The notes below the pieces were generated by a model. It ran no database searches. It had not been told where the DNA came from and saw only the letters and a list, made by a program, of their open reading frames with translations. From contig CAKVFI010000001.1 of assembly GCA_934746715.1 (NCBI GenBank), positions 186,001 through 250,000 on the forward strand: a stretch of 64,000 nucleotides of DNA, in the 5' to 3' direction. This document shows positions 54,248 to 63,451 of the stretch, in pieces. Each line of letters begins with the position of its first letter. Positions within the stretch are counted from its first letter, which is position 1. The position numbers and the translations under genes are program-made. The stretch comes from an uncultured Clostridia bacterium (GTDB taxonomy: Bacteria > Bacillota > Clostridia > Christensenellales > UBA1242).

Positions 54248-54916
54248 TTAATAACAAACACCTGGCTGTGGTTGACGAATTTCTTCCATAAATCTTTCTT
54301 CTTCATCAATTTTTGCTTGTTCGTCATCGGTTAAACAAGTGAACATTTTTGCAATTTTTTCAAGCCCTATTATCTTGCTTTTATTGCGCATCACTTCTTG
54401 ATTGCGTCTTAACTTTAAAAGTTTGCTATCATCAACGCCGTTGAATTTAGCAGCACATGGGCTTGCTTGAGCTTGCGCCAATCTATCAACAATAATTTGT
54501 TTTGCATTTTTATCTTCAAGTGCTTTGTGGAAATATTTAAGCAAATCCAAAGCCTCAACAATTTTAAGCAAATCATCAAGTTTGTAAATCTCATCATTAA
54601 TAAACAATGCAATCACATAATTGTATTTGAAACGCGCATTCCTTTTTAAATTTTCATTTACATAATCATAAAAATAATTTTCACAATCAAGTGGATTTAA
54701 GCTTGTTTGAGCCAACTCCAACACAAATTCCTCATCATTCATCAATGCTGGAAAATTTTTGAATGAAACATGGTTTAATTGTTGAATGATAATTCTTGCC
54801 AGTTCCTTTTGATTGTAGGCACAAGGGTTGATAGCCCTACCCTTTTCCAATCTTGACATAATTCTGTCAATATTGCGTTGCACAAGGGTTTTTTCTTTTT
54901 CTTCAAAAATGTTCAT
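54248..54916 (-). CDS. Uncharacterised helical protein
   Basis: 222 aa, not recognised. It is mostly helical and soluble, with charged N-terminal helices and a Gln/Glu-rich C-terminal tail. I see no signal peptide, zinc site or catalytic motif. The start is taken at ATG 54916, six bases after AAGGA; the frame is open a little further upstream. It stands alone, convergent with the CobW gene and divergent from pth. Confidence 0.55.
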   Translation of the reverse strand: MNIFEEKEKTLVQRNIDRIMSRLEKGRAINPCAYNQKELARIIIQQLNHVSFKNFPALMNDEEFVLELAQTSLNPLDCENYFYDYVNENLKRNARFKYNYVIALFINDEIYKLDDLLKIVEALDLLKYFHKALEDKNAKQIIVDRLAQAQASPCAAKFNGVDDSKLLKLRRNQEVMRNKSKIIGLEKIAKMFTCLTDDEQAKIDEEERFMEEIRQPQPGVCY

Positions 54917-55127
54917 ATTTAATCCTTCTTTCAACACTTTGATAGTGTGTTCCTTAATTAAAAACTAACACCAAAAACAGCAGTTGTCAATACTGAATTT
55001 TAAAAATTTACAACAAAAATAACTATATTTTGTAAATTTGATTGATTTTTTGCAATTCTGTTGAAATTTAACAAAAAAATTGTTTGTTTGCCTAATTTTT
55101 TTATCTCAAAATGTTTGTTTAAATCTA

Positions 55128-55155
55128 TTGAAAACTTGGCAAGTTATGTTATAAT
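55128..55155 (+). promoter_or_regulatory. Promoter upstream of the pth repeat region
   Basis: TTGAAA (55128-55133), 16-bp spacer, TGT before TATAAT (55150-55155). The start point near 55162 makes a leader of about 380 bases to the true pth start codon. Confidence 0.8.
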
Positions 55156-55188
55156 AATTAACATAAAAACATAGATTGGAGAGTTTGT

Positions 55189-55272
55189 ATGAAAATAATA
55201 GTTGGGCTTGGTAACCCAGATGGTAAATATAACCAAAATGCTTCGCCCTGCTCTTCATTTTGTTTGTATTAA
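55189..55272 (+). pseudogene. First truncated pth start (27 codons)
   Basis: Encodes MKIIVGLGNPDGKYN then an unrelated short tail and a TAA. It matches the true pth N-terminus for 14 codons; at codon 15 a foreign stretch of about 40 bases replaces it. A GGAGAG ribosome site precedes it. Confidence 0.8.
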
Positions 55273-55332
55273 AAACTCATAGCAGCAATTCATAAATTAA
55301 TTGCTGGATATGTTCACTTGAAAGGAGTTTGT

Positions 55333-55386
55333 ATGAAAATAATAGTTGGTTTAGGCAACCCAGATGGTAAATATAAAAACACATAG
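55333..55386 (+). CDS. 17-codon pth mini-frame, copy 2
   Basis: Encodes MKIIVGLGNPDGKYKNT and then TAG. It has a good AAAGGAG site. Whether it is translated is unknown. Confidence 0.45.
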   Translation: MKIIVGLGNPDGKYKNT

Positions 55387-55436
55387 CAGCAATTCATAAA
55401 TTAATTGCTGGATATGTTCACTTAAAAGGAGTTTGT

Positions 55437-55490
55437 ATGAAAATAATAGTTGGTTTAGGTAACCCAGATGGTAAATATAAAAACACATAG
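55437..55490 (+). CDS. 17-codon pth mini-frame, copy 3
   Basis: Encodes the same 17-residue peptide as copy 2, ending at the same TAG junction, with AAAGGAG upstream. Confidence 0.45.
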   Translation: MKIIVGLGNPDGKYKNT

Positions 55491-55540
55491 CAGCAATTCA
55501 TAAATTAATTGCTGGATATGTTCACTTGAAAGGAGTTTGT

Positions 55541-56071
55541 ATGAAAATAATAGTTGGTTTAGGTAACCCAGATGGTAAATATAAAAACACATATCACAAT
55601 GTTGGCTTTAGTGTTGTGGACCTTTTTGCAAAGAAAAATGGATTGAAATTTTCCACAACCAAATGTCAAGCAGAAATTGCAAAAGGCGATGGATTTATTT
55701 TGGCAAAGCCCACAACTTACATGAATTTAAGTGGCAATGCTGTTTATGAATTGCGAAAATATTTTAAAACTCCACTTGCAGATATTTTGATTGTTTTAGA
55801 TGATATTGATATGCCAAAAGGCAAAATTCGTTTTCGCACACTTGGCTCTGCCGGCACTCACAATGGAATGAGAGATATTGTTGCAAAAGTGGGCGAAACC
55901 CCACGCATTAGAGTTGGCATTGGACGTGACCAAAACATGGATTTGGCCGACTACGTGTTGAGCAATATCGATGAAAATTCTAAAGAAATTTTAAACAACT
56001 CATACTCAAAAGTTTGCGATTTGATTCAACAATTTATTGACGGAGATTTATGCCAAGATACGACGATTTAA
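55541..56071 (+). CDS. pth: Peptidyl-tRNA hydrolase
   Basis: 176 aa, slightly short for the family (about 185-195). It frees tRNA from stalled peptidyl-tRNA. It shows VGLGNPDGKYKNTYHNVGF with the catalytic His, KPTTYMNLSG, DDIDMPKGKIR and the GSAGTHNGMRDI loop. The start is ATG 55541 after AAAGGAG, at the end of three tandem repeats of its own 5' region. It overlaps mfd by 22 bases, so the two are coupled, as in many Bacillota. Confidence 0.95.
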   Translation: MKIIVGLGNPDGKYKNTYHNVGFSVVDLFAKKNGLKFSTTKCQAEIAKGDGFILAKPTTYMNLSGNAVYELRKYFKTPLADILIVLDDIDMPKGKIRFRTLGSAGTHNGMRDIVAKVGETPRIRVGIGRDQNMDLADYVLSNIDENSKEILNNSYSKVCDLIQQFIDGDLCQDTTI

Positions 56072-59000
56072 AAGCTAATTTAAACAAAAAAACAATCTTT
56101 TGCTCCCACCTTGGATTTGGTGAACAAGGCGCTGTTCTTGCTCAACTTAACAAAGCAATATACATCACCACATCAACTGAACTTGCAAGAAAAATGCAAG
56201 CTCAACTTGAATCTCTTAACAAAAAATGTGTTGTTGTTGATGATTTTGACAAGCCTTTTACCCTTTCCACTTTTGAAAGTAACGAGCATAAAATTGATTT
56301 GTTAAATGCAATTAGCAAATTGATTAATGATGATGTGATTTTAATCTCCACAGAGAGATTGTTTTTTTCAATTTTGCCAGACTTCGACGTTTTTAAAAAA
56401 TCAATAATTAATTTGAAAAAAGGCAACGATTACTCCATAGACGAACTGGAAAAACAACTTGTTTCAATCGGCTACAAAAAAGCCGAAACCATCACCGCCC
56501 CAGGGGAGTTTGCCGTACGCGGAGATATTTTGGACGTGTTTAATTCGACAGACAACACTCCAACCCGTTTTGACTTTTTTGACACAAATTTGGAGCATAT
56601 TTATCAGTTTGATTTTTTAACCTATGAAAAGAAAACAAATCTTGACCAACTTAACATTGCGCCAAACAAATTGATGCTTTTTGAAAATGAAGAATTGGCA
56701 AAAATTAAACAAGAACTTGACAATCAAAAATCAAACAATCAAACCTTGCAAGATTTGTTTTTAAGTTTGGAACGCGGCGACGATGTTCCACTTGAATTTT
56801 TAACTCATTTTACAAACACATTGAATAATATTTTTGATTTTAATTTGCCAATAGTAATTTCAAATTCAATGCAAATTGAAACCGCTTATGAAAAATTATA
56901 TTTGCAAATAGAAGAAAAAATAAAATTAATTTTTAAAAATAATTTTGAAAAAATATTAAAAAATTATTTAAAAATTGAAAAAATATATGAAAAATACGCT
57001 AAAAATCTAATTTTTTTGGAAAATTATGATATTTTAACCACTGAATTAAAAAATAAATTTGATTTAAATAATGTTTTAAATTTAAATTTTAATTGCTTGA
57101 ATTTTGAACCATTAATTCACAATTTGCAAAAAATAAAAGACATTTTAGACGCACACAAAGACAAACAAATTTATTTGTGCCTTGCAAGTGCTGACACATT
57201 AAATTCTGTTAAACAAATTTTTGATGAAACAAACATTCCATATTCATCAAACAAAAATGCAAAAGGTCTGATTTTAACTAACCTTACAATACCATACAAT
57301 ATTTGTTTTGCAGATGATGAAAAATTATATATTGGTTCAACCAACTTTGCGCACAAGCGTGTTGCAACAGGCAAAGCAAAAACCCAAGTTAAATACTTGC
57401 CAAAAGCGGGTGAATATGTTGTTCACTCCACTCACGGAATTGGGCGCTGTGATGGTGTTGTTAAAATGAATGTTCAAGGTGTGGACAAAGAGTTTTTTAA
57501 ACTCACTTATCGTGGCGGAGATGTGCTTTATGTGCCAAGTGAAAATGCGGACTGTTTGTCACTTTACTTGGCAGATGACCACAATGTTACATTAAACAAA
57601 CTTGGTGGCAAAGAGTTTTTTGCGCAAAAACAAAAAGCAATTAAATCAATTGAAGACATGAGCCAAGAATTGATTGAACTTTACGCCAAACGCAAAGCGG
57701 TTAAAGGTTTTGCTTACTCCCCTGATGATTATTTGTACACCGAATTTGAAAACGCATTCCCTTACACTGAAACTGCCGACCAATTGCAAGCCATTGCTGA
57801 TGTTAAACGTGACATGATCTCTGGCAAAGTGATGGACAGATTAATCTGCGGAGATGTTGGCTTTGGCAAAACTGAAGTTGCAATGCGTGCCATGTTTAAG
57901 GCTGTGGAAAATGGAAAACAAGTTGCAATTTTGGCACCAACCACAATTTTAAGTTTGCAACACTATCTAACAGCAAGCGAACGAACAAAAGATTTTGGCG
58001 TTAAAGTTGAAATGTTGAACAGGTTTAAATCAGCAAAGCAACAAAAACAAATCCTTGAAGATTTGCGTGATGGCAAAATTAATGTTATTTGTGGCACACA
58101 TAGGTTACTTTCGGACGATGTTAAATTTTTTGACATTGGTCTGCTTATTTTGGACGAAGAACAACGTTTTGGAGTTAAAGCAAAAGAAAAAATCAAACAT
58201 TTGAAAAACAATGTTGATGTTTTAACACTTTCCGCCACCCCTATTCCACGCACATTGAGCATGTCCCTTATGTCAATCCGTGATATTTCAATTATCAATA
58301 CCGCACCAGTTAACAGACTGCCAGTTAAGACTTATGTTATGGGGTACAATCAGCAAGTTATTTTGAACGCCATTAATGATGAAATAAATCGTGGTGGGCA
58401 AGTTTTGATAATTTACAACGACATCGAAAAACTGCCGGGCTTTGTCAATGAGTTGCAAAAGCAATTAAACAACCCTATTGCAAAGTTTGACACAGCGCAT
58501 GGTCAAATGAGCGAAGTTGCCCTTGAAAATGCAATCAAACGTTTGTACGACCGCGAAACAAATGTGTTTGTGAGCACAACTCTCATCGAAAACGGCGTTG
58601 ATTTGCCAAAAGCAAACACACTTATTGTTATTGACAGCGACAAGTTGGGTTTGAGCCAAATGTATCAATTGCGCGGACGCGTTGGCAGAAACGCTGAACA
58701 AGCGTATGCATATTTCACATACAGCAAAGGCAAAGTTTTAACAGAAGAAAGCATGGCTCGTTTGCAAGCAATTGCGGAAAACACCGAACTTGGCAGCGGA
58801 TTTAAGATTGCTATGCGAGATTTATCTATCCGTGGTGCTGGTGAACTTTTGGGCAAAACACAGCATGGGCACATGATAAAAATCGGTTATGACATGTACA
58901 GCAAACTGCTTAACGATACTTTGCGCAAAATGCGTGGCGAAAAGGTTGATGTTGAACGTGAAGTTAAACTGGATATTGCCTTGCCAAGCGTTATTCCAAC

Positions 59001-59382
59001 TGACTTTGCATCAGACGAAGCCGAGCGCCTTAAAATTATTGCAAAAATTTCAAACATCGATTGCAAGGAAAAAGCCAGAGAAGTTATTAATGAATTGTTA
59101 GTTAATTATGGCAAACTTCCAAAAGAAATTTATCATCTTGCAAACATTGCTTTGCTTAAAGCTCTTGCAGTTAAACAAAAAGTTAAACAAATAATTATAA
59201 ACAAAACAAAAATGTCAATAATTTATTATGACGATGTCGACTTGAAAGCGTTGATTAAAAAAGTTGGGAAATACGCTCATTTCCACTTTGAAAATACATT
59301 TAATCCAACCATTAGTTTGAATATCAACGAATTTAGTGTTCAAACCGCAGTTGGGTATATGACTGAATTTTTGTCCAACTAA
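56050..59382 (+). CDS. mfd: Transcription-repair coupling factor Mfd
   Basis: 1110 aa, the normal length. It removes stalled RNA polymerase at DNA damage and recruits UvrA. An N-terminal UvrB-like part (about 1-400; a central stretch near 300-380 is unusually A/T-rich and Lys/Asn-rich) leads to the RNA-polymerase-interacting domain with YVVHSTHGIGRC. The helicase motor has GDVGFGKTEVAMRA (about 599), a DEEQRFG box (about 702), SATPIPRTL and QLRGRVGR. The C-terminal regulatory domain ends the protein. It starts inside pth. Confidence 0.97.
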   Translation: MPRYDDLKANLNKKTIFCSHLGFGEQGAVLAQLNKAIYITTSTELARKMQAQLESLNKKCVVVDDFDKPFTLSTFESNEHKIDLLNAISKLINDDVILISTERLFFSILPDFDVFKKSIINLKKGNDYSIDELEKQLVSIGYKKAETITAPGEFAVRGDILDVFNSTDNTPTRFDFFDTNLEHIYQFDFLTYEKKTNLDQLNIAPNKLMLFENEELAKIKQELDNQKSNNQTLQDLFLSLERGDDVPLEFLTHFTNTLNNIFDFNLPIVISNSMQIETAYEKLYLQIEEKIKLIFKNNFEKILKNYLKIEKIYEKYAKNLIFLENYDILTTELKNKFDLNNVLNLNFNCLNFEPLIHNLQKIKDILDAHKDKQIYLCLASADTLNSVKQIFDETNIPYSSNKNAKGLILTNLTIPYNICFADDEKLYIGSTNFAHKRVATGKAKTQVKYLPKAGEYVVHSTHGIGRCDGVVKMNVQGVDKEFFKLTYRGGDVLYVPSENADCLSLYLADDHNVTLNKLGGKEFFAQKQKAIKSIEDMSQELIELYAKRKAVKGFAYSPDDYLYTEFENAFPYTETADQLQAIADVKRDMISGKVMDRLICGDVGFGKTEVAMRAMFKAVENGKQVAILAPTTILSLQHYLTASERTKDFGVKVEMLNRFKSAKQQKQILEDLRDGKINVICGTHRLLSDDVKFFDIGLLILDEEQRFGVKAKEKIKHLKNNVDVLTLSATPIPRTLSMSLMSIRDISIINTAPVNRLPVKTYVMGYNQQVILNAINDEINRGGQVLIIYNDIEKLPGFVNELQKQLNNPIAKFDTAHGQMSEVALENAIKRLYDRETNVFVSTTLIENGVDLPKANTLIVIDSDKLGLSQMYQLRGRVGRNAEQAYAYFTYSKGKVLTEESMARLQAIAENTELGSGFKIAMRDLSIRGAGELLGKTQHGHMIKIGYDMYSKLLNDTLRKMRGEKVDVEREVKLDIALPSVIPTDFASDEAERLKIIAKISNIDCKEKAREVINELLVNYGKLPKEIYHLANIALLKALAVKQKVKQIIINKTKMSIIYYDDVDLKALIKKVGKYAHFHFENTFNPTISLNINEFSVQTAVGYMTEFLSN

Positions 59383-59431
59383 AATTTTGTTTTGTTAAGA
59401 GCTAATTTGTTGGTTGAAAGCCTTAAAATGC

Positions 59432-59460
59432 TTGATTTTTTGTGTTGATTTATATATAAT
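59432..59460 (+). promoter_or_regulatory. Promoter of the PrsA/SurA-like lipoprotein gene
   Basis: TTGATT (59432-59437), 17-bp spacer, TATAAT (59455-59460). The leader of about 57 bases contains a perfect TTTGGC/GCCAAA hairpin. Confidence 0.8.
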
Positions 59461-59523
59461 ATAAAACGACAACATCTATTTGGCTTTTGCCAAAGTTGAA
59501 CATACTTTAATTTTGGAGTTATA

Positions 59524-61353
59524 ATGAAAAAATTTTCTGCTTTTATCCTTTGCTTTTTATTTTTAATCACTTGCGGCCTTGCTGGCTGTGCTGGTTTTTC
59601 AGTTAACAAAGTGAAATATTACAATGAAGTTGTTGCAACGGTTGGCAACACAAATATCACTAGATACGACCTTCTTACAGCCTATAATAGTTATGGCAAC
59701 AATTATTATGTTAGTCAACTTGGCAAATCAGAAGAAGAAGCTTTTGCTGAAACTCTCAACCTTTTGATGGATAGAGAATCCCTTTATCAATATGCTCACG
59801 GCAAAACTGAATACAAGCCAAGTGAATATCAAGTTAACAACGCTATTCAAGAATTGTTTGACAGTGTTGATAGTTCTATGGACGATTATGTTAAACAAGC
59901 AAAACGCATTTTAAACATCAAGATTGTGGAAGACTCAACTGATAGCGACAGCAAAACCGCATACAAATACGCAGATTATGACACTCGTATTGTTGGCAAA
60001 CGTGCCGAACTTAAATCAAACAATGGCGTGGATTACATCGCTTATGTTAAAAAAGAAGACCCTTCATTTAAATGTATTTTGGGCGTTGGCAACGAAAATG
60101 CTTTAACAAACTTTGAATCCGACGCAACACTTGAATTGGTTATTAGCACCTATTTTGACAATTTTTACAAATCATTGAAAGATGAAGACAAACAAGACGC
60201 AATTTACAACAAAGCAATCTCATTGCTTGCTCAAGATTTGATTTCAAGTGAAAGATATTTGCGTGATACTAACGGCAAAGCTTTCAACACTGTTACAAAA
60301 GATTTGCTCAAAAGATATTTCAAAAAATCATATGATGAAAAAATTAAAACATTGTACTTGACAAATGTTCGCACTCAATATCTTAAAAATGCAACTGATG
60401 AATTGTCTATTGATGCTTTGATTGAAAAGTACATTGACCTTGTTGAAACAAGTTACCTTAAATATTCAAACTTTGAAGATAGTTACAAAAAAGCAATGAA
60501 AGACGCCAGCACAAAAGCTGATGATATCTTGTATCACAAAGATTTGTCAGACGGCACAAAATTTGGCTATTTTGTTCACTGCTTAATCAAATTTGATGAC
60601 AGTGAAAACAACAACCAAGTTCAAGATCTTAAAAATTTGGAATTGTTGAAAAAAGCTGGCATGTCAGACACTGAATACCGCTTGAACTACGACGCAATTG
60701 TTGACCGCACAACAGCACAAGCACGCAACGCTGAAACTGGTTTGATTGACGAAGATTCAAAAGAATATAGTTTGACAGAAATTTTGGACGAATACAAACA
60801 AGTTACAACCCTTGACCAATTTATTACATTTATGTTCCGTTTTAGTGAAGACACAGCAACTTTAACCCAAGGCATGCCTTATGTTGTTGGCACAAACGGA
60901 AACAGTGCAATGGAAACAGCCTTCACAGACGAAGCCGTAAGATTGATGACCAAAGGCAATGTTGGAGATATGACCCCAGCAACAACCAACACCGACAGCA
61001 AAAAAGGTGTAACAATGTGCATCACATCTTATGGTATCCACTTCTTGTACTATGTTGGTGAAGTTGATGCTTTTGATGTTCCATATAGCGAACTTGAAAC
61101 TGCATATATTGCTTCTTCAAACAAAGCTGGCAACGACAACAATTTGTATTTTAAAGAATTAAATCCATTAACTCATAAAACATATTTTGATATGCTGTTT
61201 GACAAAGTTTACCCAGCTGCTTCAAGTTCAGACACCTATGCAAGCACAAATGGTTACACAGCAAAGGAAAATGAAATTATTCAAGAAATTCGCAAATCAA
61301 ATCCTGCAAAAATTTACGAAACAAAACTTAAAGCAACAAAATCAAGTTTGTAA
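59524..61353 (+). CDS. SurA/PrsA-like lipoprotein foldase
   Basis: 609 aa. The signal peptide ends in a clean lipobox LAGC (C22). Residues about 35-100 resemble the SurA N-terminal chaperone domain (VGNTNITRYDLL, LLMDRESLYQYA). A long helical middle follows. A diverged parvulin-like fold may be present near 460-515, where YGIHFLYYVGE resembles the parvulin end. It probably helps fold secreted proteins outside the membrane. GGAG precedes ATG 59524. Confidence 0.75.
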   Translation: MKKFSAFILCFLFLITCGLAGCAGFSVNKVKYYNEVVATVGNTNITRYDLLTAYNSYGNNYYVSQLGKSEEEAFAETLNLLMDRESLYQYAHGKTEYKPSEYQVNNAIQELFDSVDSSMDDYVKQAKRILNIKIVEDSTDSDSKTAYKYADYDTRIVGKRAELKSNNGVDYIAYVKKEDPSFKCILGVGNENALTNFESDATLELVISTYFDNFYKSLKDEDKQDAIYNKAISLLAQDLISSERYLRDTNGKAFNTVTKDLLKRYFKKSYDEKIKTLYLTNVRTQYLKNATDELSIDALIEKYIDLVETSYLKYSNFEDSYKKAMKDASTKADDILYHKDLSDGTKFGYFVHCLIKFDDSENNNQVQDLKNLELLKKAGMSDTEYRLNYDAIVDRTTAQARNAETGLIDEDSKEYSLTEILDEYKQVTTLDQFITFMFRFSEDTATLTQGMPYVVGTNGNSAMETAFTDEAVRLMTKGNVGDMTPATTNTDSKKGVTMCITSYGIHFLYYVGEVDAFDVPYSELETAYIASSNKAGNDNNLYFKELNPLTHKTYFDMLFDKVYPAASSSDTYASTNGYTAKENEIIQEIRKSNPAKIYETKLKATKSSL

Positions 61354-61359
61354 TGGATA

Positions 61360-61394
61360 AAGACCAAAACATTTAATGCTATGGTCTTTTTTTT
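61360..61394 (+). terminator. Terminator of the lipoprotein foldase gene
   Basis: AAAGACCA/TGGTCTTT stem with TTTTTTTT after it. Confidence 0.85.
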
Positions 61395-61577
61395 ATATTT
61401 TTGTTTTTAAATATCACATTACTTTTATAAATTAAATTTTATATGAGTGATTTTTTTGTTAACTTATGATAATTTTAGATTTTAAGCACGCCAAAACAAA
61501 AATTTAAATTAAAATTGTGTGCATAAAAATTTTTCTGTTTCACAAAATAGCAGTGTACTATCAAAAAGGAGAAATTT

Positions 61578-62177
61578 ATGGCAAGCACACAAACAAAAAG
61601 GAAGGCAACTGCCTCCACAATTGCTATTGTAACTTTGTCGGTGTTGTTGATTGCAGCAATCGCTGTTGGAGTTGCTTTGGCGTTCTTCACTGGTTCGGCA
61701 AATGTAACAGGTAACATCACTTTGGGCGACCCTGTTAACATCAGCATCACACAAGGTGGAGCGTCTGTTTCTGCTTTAACATTTACAGGCAAAGCGTTGC
61801 CGGGCACAGTTTATGACCAAGCAATTGGTGTAAGCGCACCAGCAAACACAACTGACGCATTGGTTAGAGCAAAACTTACAATCACAGATGCAGACGGCGG
61901 CACAACTCCAGTTGAAGCAAAAACAACTGACAGTTGGCAAAAAGGAACTGATGAGTACTATTATTACAAAGGCACTTTAACCGCAAACGGCAAAGCAGAC
62001 TTTGTTACTTCACTCACAATCCCAACCACTTTAACAAACGATGACGCCAACAAAACTTACACAATTGCTGTTGTTGTTGAAGCCATTCAAAAGGCAAACA
62101 ACGCAGCAAACGCAACATGGACAACTGCCCCAGAAGATTGGTTAACAAATTATTCACCAATGGCAGATGCGGGCTAA
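61578..62177 (+). CDS. SipW-type secreted protein (TasA/camelysin-like)
   Basis: 199 aa. After a short Lys/Arg-rich N-terminus, residues about 13-36 form a hydrophobic segment ending LAFFTGSANVTGN, which fits the signal peptides cut by the SipW-type peptidase. The rest is beta-rich and acidic, like TasA/CalY matrix-fibre proteins. No sipW gene is in the window. AAAGGAG precedes ATG 61578. Fibre or coat use is inferred from the family. Confidence 0.75.
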   Translation: MASTQTKRKATASTIAIVTLSVLLIAAIAVGVALAFFTGSANVTGNITLGDPVNISITQGGASVSALTFTGKALPGTVYDQAIGVSAPANTTDALVRAKLTITDADGGTTPVEAKTTDSWQKGTDEYYYYKGTLTANGKADFVTSLTIPTTLTNDDANKTYTIAVVVEAIQKANNAANATWTTAPEDWLTNYSPMADAG

Positions 62178-62187
62178 AAAAACAAAA

Positions 62188-62217
62188 AAAGTTCTTAACT
62201 TCTTAAGAACTTTTTTT
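62188..62217. terminator. Terminator between the SipW-type gene and spoIIQ
   Basis: GTTCTTAA/TTAAGAAC stem with A and T tracts on both sides, between convergent genes. Confidence 0.9.
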
Positions 62218-62241
62218 ACGTCGTCTAACATTGAATTTGTT

Positions 62242-62829
62242 TTACTTTTTGCCCAAATCAATGTAATTGTTAGGGTCAACTTTTGCACCGTTCAATTTCA
62301 TTTCAAAATGCAAATGGTTGCCAGAGTTCAATTCTTGCGACATTGTTGCACTGGCAGTGCCAATAACTTGACCTGCACTAACTTTGTCACCTTTTGCAAC
62401 GCTCAATTTTTCGGCAAGTGATTTGTAAATTGAAACCAAGCCATTTTTGTGTGTGATTTCAACCACTGTGCCTTCAAGATAATTTGTGTACACATTTGAC
62501 ACAACGCCATCGCTAACCGCAAAAACAGATGCATCATCGCCTGCAACGAAATCGATTGCCTTGTGCATTTCCCATTGTTTCATGGTGTCGTTAAACTGCA
62601 ATTCTGTGCCAGAATAATCTTTTTGTATCGTTGCATTTTTGATTGGCACAACATAAGTAGTTGCCGCAACTGGAAGATTGCCTTCTCCTATATTACCGCC
62701 TGTTTTAACCTTTGCGTTGGTGGTCATGGCAATTGTAACTGCGCAAGCAATCACAAGCAAAGCAACCAAACTTGCGTACACATAATTCATAACAATATTT
62801 TTCTTTGGTGTGTTGTTTGATTTTTCCAT
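62242..62829 (-). CDS. spoIIQ: SpoIIQ-like LytM/M23 protein
   Basis: 195 aa. A cytosolic N-terminus and one membrane segment (about 14-34) lead to an outer LytM domain. The stretch DYSGTELQFNDTMKQWEMHKAIDF is characteristic of SpoIIQ, and the zinc residues H (in EMHKAID), D and HLHFEM are all present, as in the clostridial enzymes. SpoIIQ joins SpoIIIAH in the channel between forespore and mother cell. AGGAGG precedes ATG 62829. Confidence 0.85.
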   Translation of the reverse strand: MEKSNNTPKKNIVMNYVYASLVALLVIACAVTIAMTTNAKVKTGGNIGEGNLPVAATTYVVPIKNATIQKDYSGTELQFNDTMKQWEMHKAIDFVAGDDASVFAVSDGVVSNVYTNYLEGTVVEITHKNGLVSIYKSLAEKLSVAKGDKVSAGQVIGTASATMSQELNSGNHLHFEMKLNGAKVDPNNYIDLGKK

Positions 62830-62914
62830 TTTTTCCTCCTACACACTGATATTGACCAATTAAAATAAATTTAAACATTGTATTTTTAAAATTTTGCCCT
62901 TTGCATGATTAGTT

Positions 62915-63334
62915 TTAAAAACTGCCAATAATAACAGGCCAGCCAACAACAACATAATCATCGTAGCACGCGATTTGCAAGTTGACATCTTTGCTATCTT
63001 GTTTGATTGATTTTGGAATTAAATTTGAATAAGCATAAATCACACTAGCTCCCGTTGGCAAATATTCGGTTTTAACAATTTTTGCTTGCAAAGTTTTGAT
63101 TGCTGCCCCCGCTTCAAAGTTTTTTATTATCAAACTCTCTCCAATTTTGTCTTTAACCTTTTTTGATTGCGTCATGTAACAAATGCCAAGGTTTGTGCCA
63201 CCATATTCTTTTGAATTTGTGTAAGCTGAATATTCTCCGTCAAAATAATCTAGCAGCGAAAAGTTGTTTGCTTTTTGCCCAGATAACAAAAAAATGAATA
63301 TGAAAATGGCAATTATTAATTTTTTCATATTCAT
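62915..63334 (-). CDS. YwmB-like secreted protein
   Basis: 139 aa from ATG 63334, which has AAAGGG upstream (the frame is open for 23 more codons). An N-terminal signal or membrane segment precedes a small alpha/beta domain. The end (VIYAYSNLIPKS, VNLQIACYDDYVVVGWPVI) resembles the C-terminus of YwmB, which lies near spoIIQ and murAA in Bacillus. The similarity is by eye only. Its place beside spoIIQ supports it. Confidence 0.5.
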   Translation of the reverse strand: MNMKKLIIAIFIFIFLLSGQKANNFSLLDYFDGEYSAYTNSKEYGGTNLGICYMTQSKKVKDKIGESLIIKNFEAGAAIKTLQAKIVKTEYLPTGASVIYAYSNLIPKSIKQDSKDVNLQIACYDDYVVVGWPVIIGSF

Positions 63335-63451
63335 ATATTTAACCCTTTTGTGAGTTTTAAACATTGTTTTGCTTTTATATAGATTAAATATTAATAAAAA
63401 CAAAATTTGACAATTTTATATTTAAAAAATATAAATTAAGTTTGCAAAATT

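Larger units (their letters stand above)
55281..55592 (+). repeat. Three tandem copies of a 104-bp pth 5' unit
   Basis: Units start at 55281, 55385 and 55489 with only two or three mismatches between copies. Each holds a hairpin CAGCAATT/AATTGCTG, an AAAGGAG ribosome site, a start codon and 17 codons of pth. The last unit continues into the intact gene, and the first two end in a TAG stop created at the junction. Confidence 0.93.

Noticed and set aside
55281..55592. Possible CRISPR-like array before pth
   Set aside because: The copies are contiguous and carry pieces of pth itself; no spacers of constant size and no cas genes exist.
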